This document shows, one piece after another, positions 60,206 to 64,000 of a stretch of DNA of 64,000 bases. Source of the DNA: Spirodela intermedia (Eukaryota > Streptophyta > Magnoliopsida > Alismatales > Araceae). Each line of letters begins with the position of its first letter. The stretch's first letter is position 1. The notes below the pieces were generated by a model. It was not told where the DNA came from and searched no databases. It was given only the letters and a program-made list of their open reading frames with translations. The stretch covers positions 1,644,501 through 1,708,500 of the forward strand of contig LR746270.1 of NCBI GenBank assembly GCA_902729315.2. Reading direction: 5' to 3'. The position numbers and the translations under genes are program-made.

Positions 60206-62672
60206 TTAGACTTGGAATGCGGAGATGAACCTCTGAATTCTCGACTGGGCCCGTTCCTTCTCCTCGGGGCCGTCTATGTCGCCGATGTTGTCGTGGTATT
60301 CCTGCAGGCAGGGAGACAACAGATTCCAATCAGAGGGGGCAGGAAGATTCATATTTTTCATCTGAACGACGTAGAGAATCATCTTTGTTTCCAGGGATCA
60401 TGAGATGGGGTCCGCTGCATCCCCGGGGGGGGGTGGCAGAACCTTCAAGGACGTGACGTTCGAAGAGGGGAATTCATGTTTCTATTTGACCAAGTGTAGT
60501 TTTGAGGGGAATCCAAGATTTTTACCCTATGTTTTCACTAATCCTTCCCCTTGTATCGGGCTATTTGGCTGCTAGCAGGGATTAATTATAATGAATGCCA
60601 GGCCGGCCAGAGACATGGAAAATGGTCAACTCCAAATGCACAGATTTGACTCGAGAGTCAAAAAACATGAAATCAGACAGGTTAGATTCATATTTTCGAC
60701 GAACCCATCTAGAGCAAGGACATTTTACAGATAATATGTGTCTCTTTTGGTAGAAGTTCTACAAATTTGGGGGCCATTAGGGAGAGTTGACTTTGATGGA
60801 AAACCTTATGTATTCTGAGCCCCCATGTAGACAGTTTCTGGAACTACATTCTCATCAGATGCGTATTTGTATTTAAATCCGCATCGTCTTTTATCATATT
60901 CATCATCTTCAATGAATATGATCCTCATTGCAATGAAATTGGGTTAATTCCTACGGAGTTGGCCTGTTTCTAAGGAAATCGGAGATTTGGTTTGATCTTG
61001 ACCATGAGAAAACTGACTAAAAATGGTTGCCAAATGAATCATGTCCTAGGAAGTGTAACACAGGCCTGCGTCTGTCCAGTCAGGCTGTATTGAAGAACCA
61101 TAACACAGCCGCGGCAATTTTTCCTAGTTTTTCCCAAGCAATCTGAAAAGTATCACCAAAAAATGTGGAGATAAATGGGCTATGAAATAGAAAAATCTTT
61201 GAGCTCACAGGTATTTCTTTCAGCATTAAATCATTCACAATATATAGAGTGGGATCACTGGGGTCAAATCCCTGACGTACGATGAAAACAAAAGCCCACC
61301 AACATGGCGAATCTCGTCATTTATTTTGCTTGAATTTATTAAAGTAAATAAAAAAAAGTAACATGAGTCAGAACGAGTTTCCTGAGGATTTATACCTGGA
61401 GAATACCTATGACGTACTGCCTTGATAATTTCTGTTGTTTGAGTAGAAGCTCCATTCTCGCTCTTATTCCAGGATGCCTTCCACAAGAACACAAAGTTAA
61501 GTCAGGTCGGCGATCAAACTGTCCATATGCCAATTAAAAAAAAGGCAAGGACATGTAAGAATGATATGAATTGAAGAACTTACTCGGAAGACCACAGGTG
61601 ACCCATCATAAGTGCAATCAACTGTGAATAAAGAAGGGGATCAGGGATGGCGTGAAATGAACGGTTCCAATGCTTTTTTAAATAAAAACTTTCATTTGGA
61701 GTAAGAAGGACAAAAATAGGAAATCACTTAAGAGATTCCAACCTGAAGAGTGTAAAGACCAGCTTCCAGTTTCCTGTTGTAGCGCTCCTCTTCATCCATC
61801 TGATAACCCCCGATTAAAAAAAAACCAGATCAGTTTAGTTTTTCACTAAGTTTCCTCCACAAAATTACTATTACAGAGAGTCACAACCTCTAGATCATCC
61901 AGGTCAAGCTTATCCAGCCGTTCTGACTCTTCTTTGACTCGGTCTGCATATCTGAAGAACAAGCTAATCTATCAGATTGAAGAAACACAAGCATCAAGCA
62001 AAAGTTTGTGCAGATGGTTAAAAGGTCGACATAGGTAAAGACACACATTTTCACTGTACCTGATAAAAAATTCCATGAGTCGATCTATCTTTTCATATTC
62101 ATTTTCCACGAACTTACTCAATAATCTGTCTCGTCTAGAGCCTCTCACTACGCCACCTGCAAAGCGGTGGCAAATGAAATTAGAATTGGTGGACACTGCA
62201 GCGCCTTCTTCAGGTTTTACTCAGCACCATTCGCTATGTTGAGAAAGAAAATATAATCGAATGGAAGAAATTTCGTAAATAAACTTTCTGAGGCTGCCAC
62301 TCCCGTCCCAGCTTTACACAGAGCGATTTTTCAGCTTGAAAACAAAAATCGAGCATGCGTATGCATACAGAATCAGTGGAAGAAATACCACTGACTTCAT
62401 GAAATACATTAGCCATTTAGCACCCCGCCAGGGCCAATCATCCCAAACATAAAACAACACTAACATATAGCAGCACTAAGCACATCGAAAAGGCACGCAT
62501 CTCCTCCAGAGCTATCGTTATTCCACGAATTACAGATCAAGCGGTACAATACAAATATGCAGTCAAAGAATTCACTTGCCTTCTTACCAAATAAGGAAGC
62601 TATGAGCGAGATAAGACGCTCTTCTAGCTCTTCTTCATATCTCTCCCGCTTGCTCTTCTTGTTCACCGGGAT
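60206..62672 (-). CDS. CTNNBL1: Beta-catenin-like protein 1 (CTNNBL1), C-terminal part
   Basis: Seven visible exons, 62672-62588, 62156-62060, 61951-61888, 61799-61743, 61621-61584, 61477-61396 and 60301-60206, encode the last 172 residues. Upstream exons are missing and must lie beyond 64000, since none was found at 62.67-64.0 kb. Diagnostic blocks: EEELEERLISLIASLFGGVV, RDRLLSKFVENEYEKIDRLM, EEERYNRKLEAGLYTLQLIA, MELLLKQQKLSRQYVIGILQ and EYHDNIGDIDGPEEKERAQS. CTNNBL1 is an ARM-repeat nuclear protein associated with the Prp19/CDC5L spliceosomal complex. All visible introns are GT-AG. The stop is at 60206-60208, and the gene converges on LSM4. The first visible exon begins with an acceptor, so it is internal, not a start. 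Confidence 0.92.
60302..61395 (-). other. Last CTNNBL1 intron, 1.1 kb
   Basis: AT-rich intron with a G-run of ten near 60425-60434. No embedded gene or element was recognised. It is the largest of the visible CTNNBL1 introns apart from the incomplete one at the window edge. Confidence 0.6.
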
Positions 62673-63089
62673 CTGGCATCACCAATGTAATATAGAAGAT
62701 TAGCCAAAACACACAAAATAAAAATAAGCGTTGCAAAAAAAATAAAAAGAACAAGAAAAAAGGTGACACGGATACACCATCGGAATAAGAAAAATTATGA
62801 ACAACGGTAAACTTTTCAGCACATGAATAAACATAATATCAATAAAGCATAGAAATAGAGGAAATTAGCCAGCAATTTAGGAGAAAAAAGCATGGAGCAA
62901 TGATTGAGATATTCAAGAATTTTATCTCAATTAGAATTCAGAAAATAAACTTTTCTGATCTAACAAGTTAATCACAGAAAAACCGTTAGAGTAATTAAAT
63001 TAGATTTCATACAATCTTTCGAAACTTTGGGTGATAAAACGAAAAAGTGAAGTACTGGAACACTAACTAATAAACACTCGAATTCTTAA

Positions 63090-64000
63090 TATGCAGAAAC
63101 CAACTAAATGCGTTCCAGAAAAAAAAAAGAAGACCGCATTTGTTATTGAGATAAATAATGTAGTTATAAAAGGATCTGGTTTCCACGATACTGATATTGA
63201 ACTTGTGATCAGTAAGATTGATCATGAAAGTAATAAAGAAGATGGGATCACTAATACAATATGGTTTAGACATCGATCAGATCATTAGGTGATGAGTTGC
63301 ATCTCAACACCCAGGTTTTCTGTTGCTATAAATGGGGAACGTATTGATTATTTCAAGGTATCAAGTTCAAACGGATTGAGACAAGGAGACAACTTATTCC
63401 CACGTCTCTTCTTGTAGTAGGACAAAATCTTATTCAATGCGGAAAGAAAACAGCTACATAAGGGGTCTAAGGAAAGACCTGCCAGGTAGGGAGAGGATAG
63501 AGATGATGCTAGACCAATACGGAATAATAGAGAAATATACCATTGATTGAGACGATCCAGACAGGCAGGAGTATCAACTATTTTATTTATTCAACAGATT
63601 AGGATGACAGTAAATTAGATCAGAAAAACTCAACCATTAAAGCGGATGTTAGCATTAGAAATGGTTATAAGCCTGCACATCAACTTTGATAAAACACAAA
63701 TCGCTGGAATTTGGAGTCACAAATAGGAAATGAACGCTCCCGTTGGAACATTGGATGCGAAAGTAGTCCGTTTACTTCATATGGGCCTTAATCTTTCTGC
63801 CAACAGGGACAATAACAGGTAATGATCGAACTTAAATTTCGCAGAGAAATGATACGTTAGCAGGACATAGAAACATTTCATCAGAAAAAAAGGACGTCCA
63901 GTTTAGCCACAAACTGCGTTCCACTTCATCAAGGTACTGCACTCCAACTTAATGGCCTTAGAAGCATGCATTCATGCGATCTATAAGTAGACGAAATTGA
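63090..64000 (+). mobile_element. Decayed LINE (non-LTR retrotransposon) reverse transcriptase fragment
   Basis: Forward frames carry scattered pieces of a plant L1-type reverse transcriptase, broken by stops and frameshifts. MSCISTPRFSVAINGE (about 63292-63345) and GLRQGDNLFPRLFL (about 63373-63414) match the region before and at the conserved GLRQGDPLSPxLF block. LHINFDKTQIAGIW (near 63674-63714) matches the later SGLxIN-K segment. It lies antisense to CTNNBL1, presumably inside one of its introns, and continues past the window edge. No target-site duplication or poly-A end is visible, and the element cannot be active. Confidence 0.75.

Noticed and set aside
61396-61412. Possible GC donor in CTNNBL1 (TCAAG then GCAGTA)
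   Set aside because: Reading on in frame gives QYVIGILQ up to a normal GT donor at 61395, and the next exon then continues as EYHDNIGD, so no extra intron is needed.
1-64000. tRNA genes, CRISPR arrays, bacterial operons or integrated viral genomes
   Set aside because: A by-eye scan for T-loop-like GTTCGA stretches gave no cloverleaf. There are no regularly spaced repeats with unique spacers, and all real genes have plant-type introns. The TOM1-like gene is a plant host gene, not a viral one.

Overview
The window is nuclear DNA of a flowering plant. Thirteen protein-coding genes can be read, twelve complete and one cut by the right edge, nearly all split by GT-AG introns into short exons. Exons are GC-rich, strongly so in several genes, while introns and spacers are AT-rich, and (CT/GA)n microsatellites are frequent. 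This contrast fits a monocot-like angiosperm, but I cannot name the species. There is no sign of an operon, CRISPR array, plasmid or integrated virus, and I found no tRNA or rRNA gene. All exon coordinates were worked out by hand from splice signals, phase and family similarity.

Layout. 1-8.0 kb: gene-poor, AT-rich, repeat-bearing DNA with weak transposon-like traces and a possible pseudogene scrap. 8.16-9.0 kb (+): ribosomal protein eL21 behind a classic plant ribosomal-protein promoter. 12.4-17.8 kb (+): SF1/branchpoint-binding-like KH protein. 18.0-19.5 kb (-): strictosidine-synthase-like (APMAP-type) protein. 20.1-21.1 kb (+): BYPASS1-related single-exon gene. 21.2-22.9 kb (-): clade IVc bHLH factor of the ILR3 type. 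23.8-26.2 kb (+): plastid rhodanese/TrhO-like protein (STR8 type). 28.5-29.1 kb (-): small secretory-pathway membrane protein of unknown function. 30.2-36.3 kb (-): TOM1/TOM3-like seven-helix membrane protein. 39.2-40.6 kb (+): aldo-keto reductase. 41.6-43.6 kb (+): plant O-fucosyltransferase-like type II membrane protein. 44.7-49.0 kb (-): DUF3755 protein. 51.9-55.2 kb (+): conserved plant protein with a C-terminal zinc ribbon. 56.2-59.7 kb (+): LSM4. 60.2-62.7 kb (-, continuing past the window): CTNNBL1, with a decayed LINE upstream of its visible exons.

The genes do not form one pathway. Three (SF1-like, LSM4, CTNNBL1) belong to pre-mRNA splicing, and LSM4 and CTNNBL1 are convergent neighbours, which may be chance. 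Several pairs are tightly convergent (SF1-like/SSL, BPS1-like/bHLH, LSM4/CTNNBL1) or share an upstream region (SSL/BPS1-like, bHLH/STR8, DUF3755/zinc ribbon).

Most worth a second look: three GC-AG introns in three neighbouring genes; a long imperfect foldback just downstream of the rhodanese gene; tandem duplications in three upstream regions; a KH domain with a broken GxxG loop; and an aldo-keto reductase with an altered cofactor motif and an acidic tail. I did not find a convincing new biological system.
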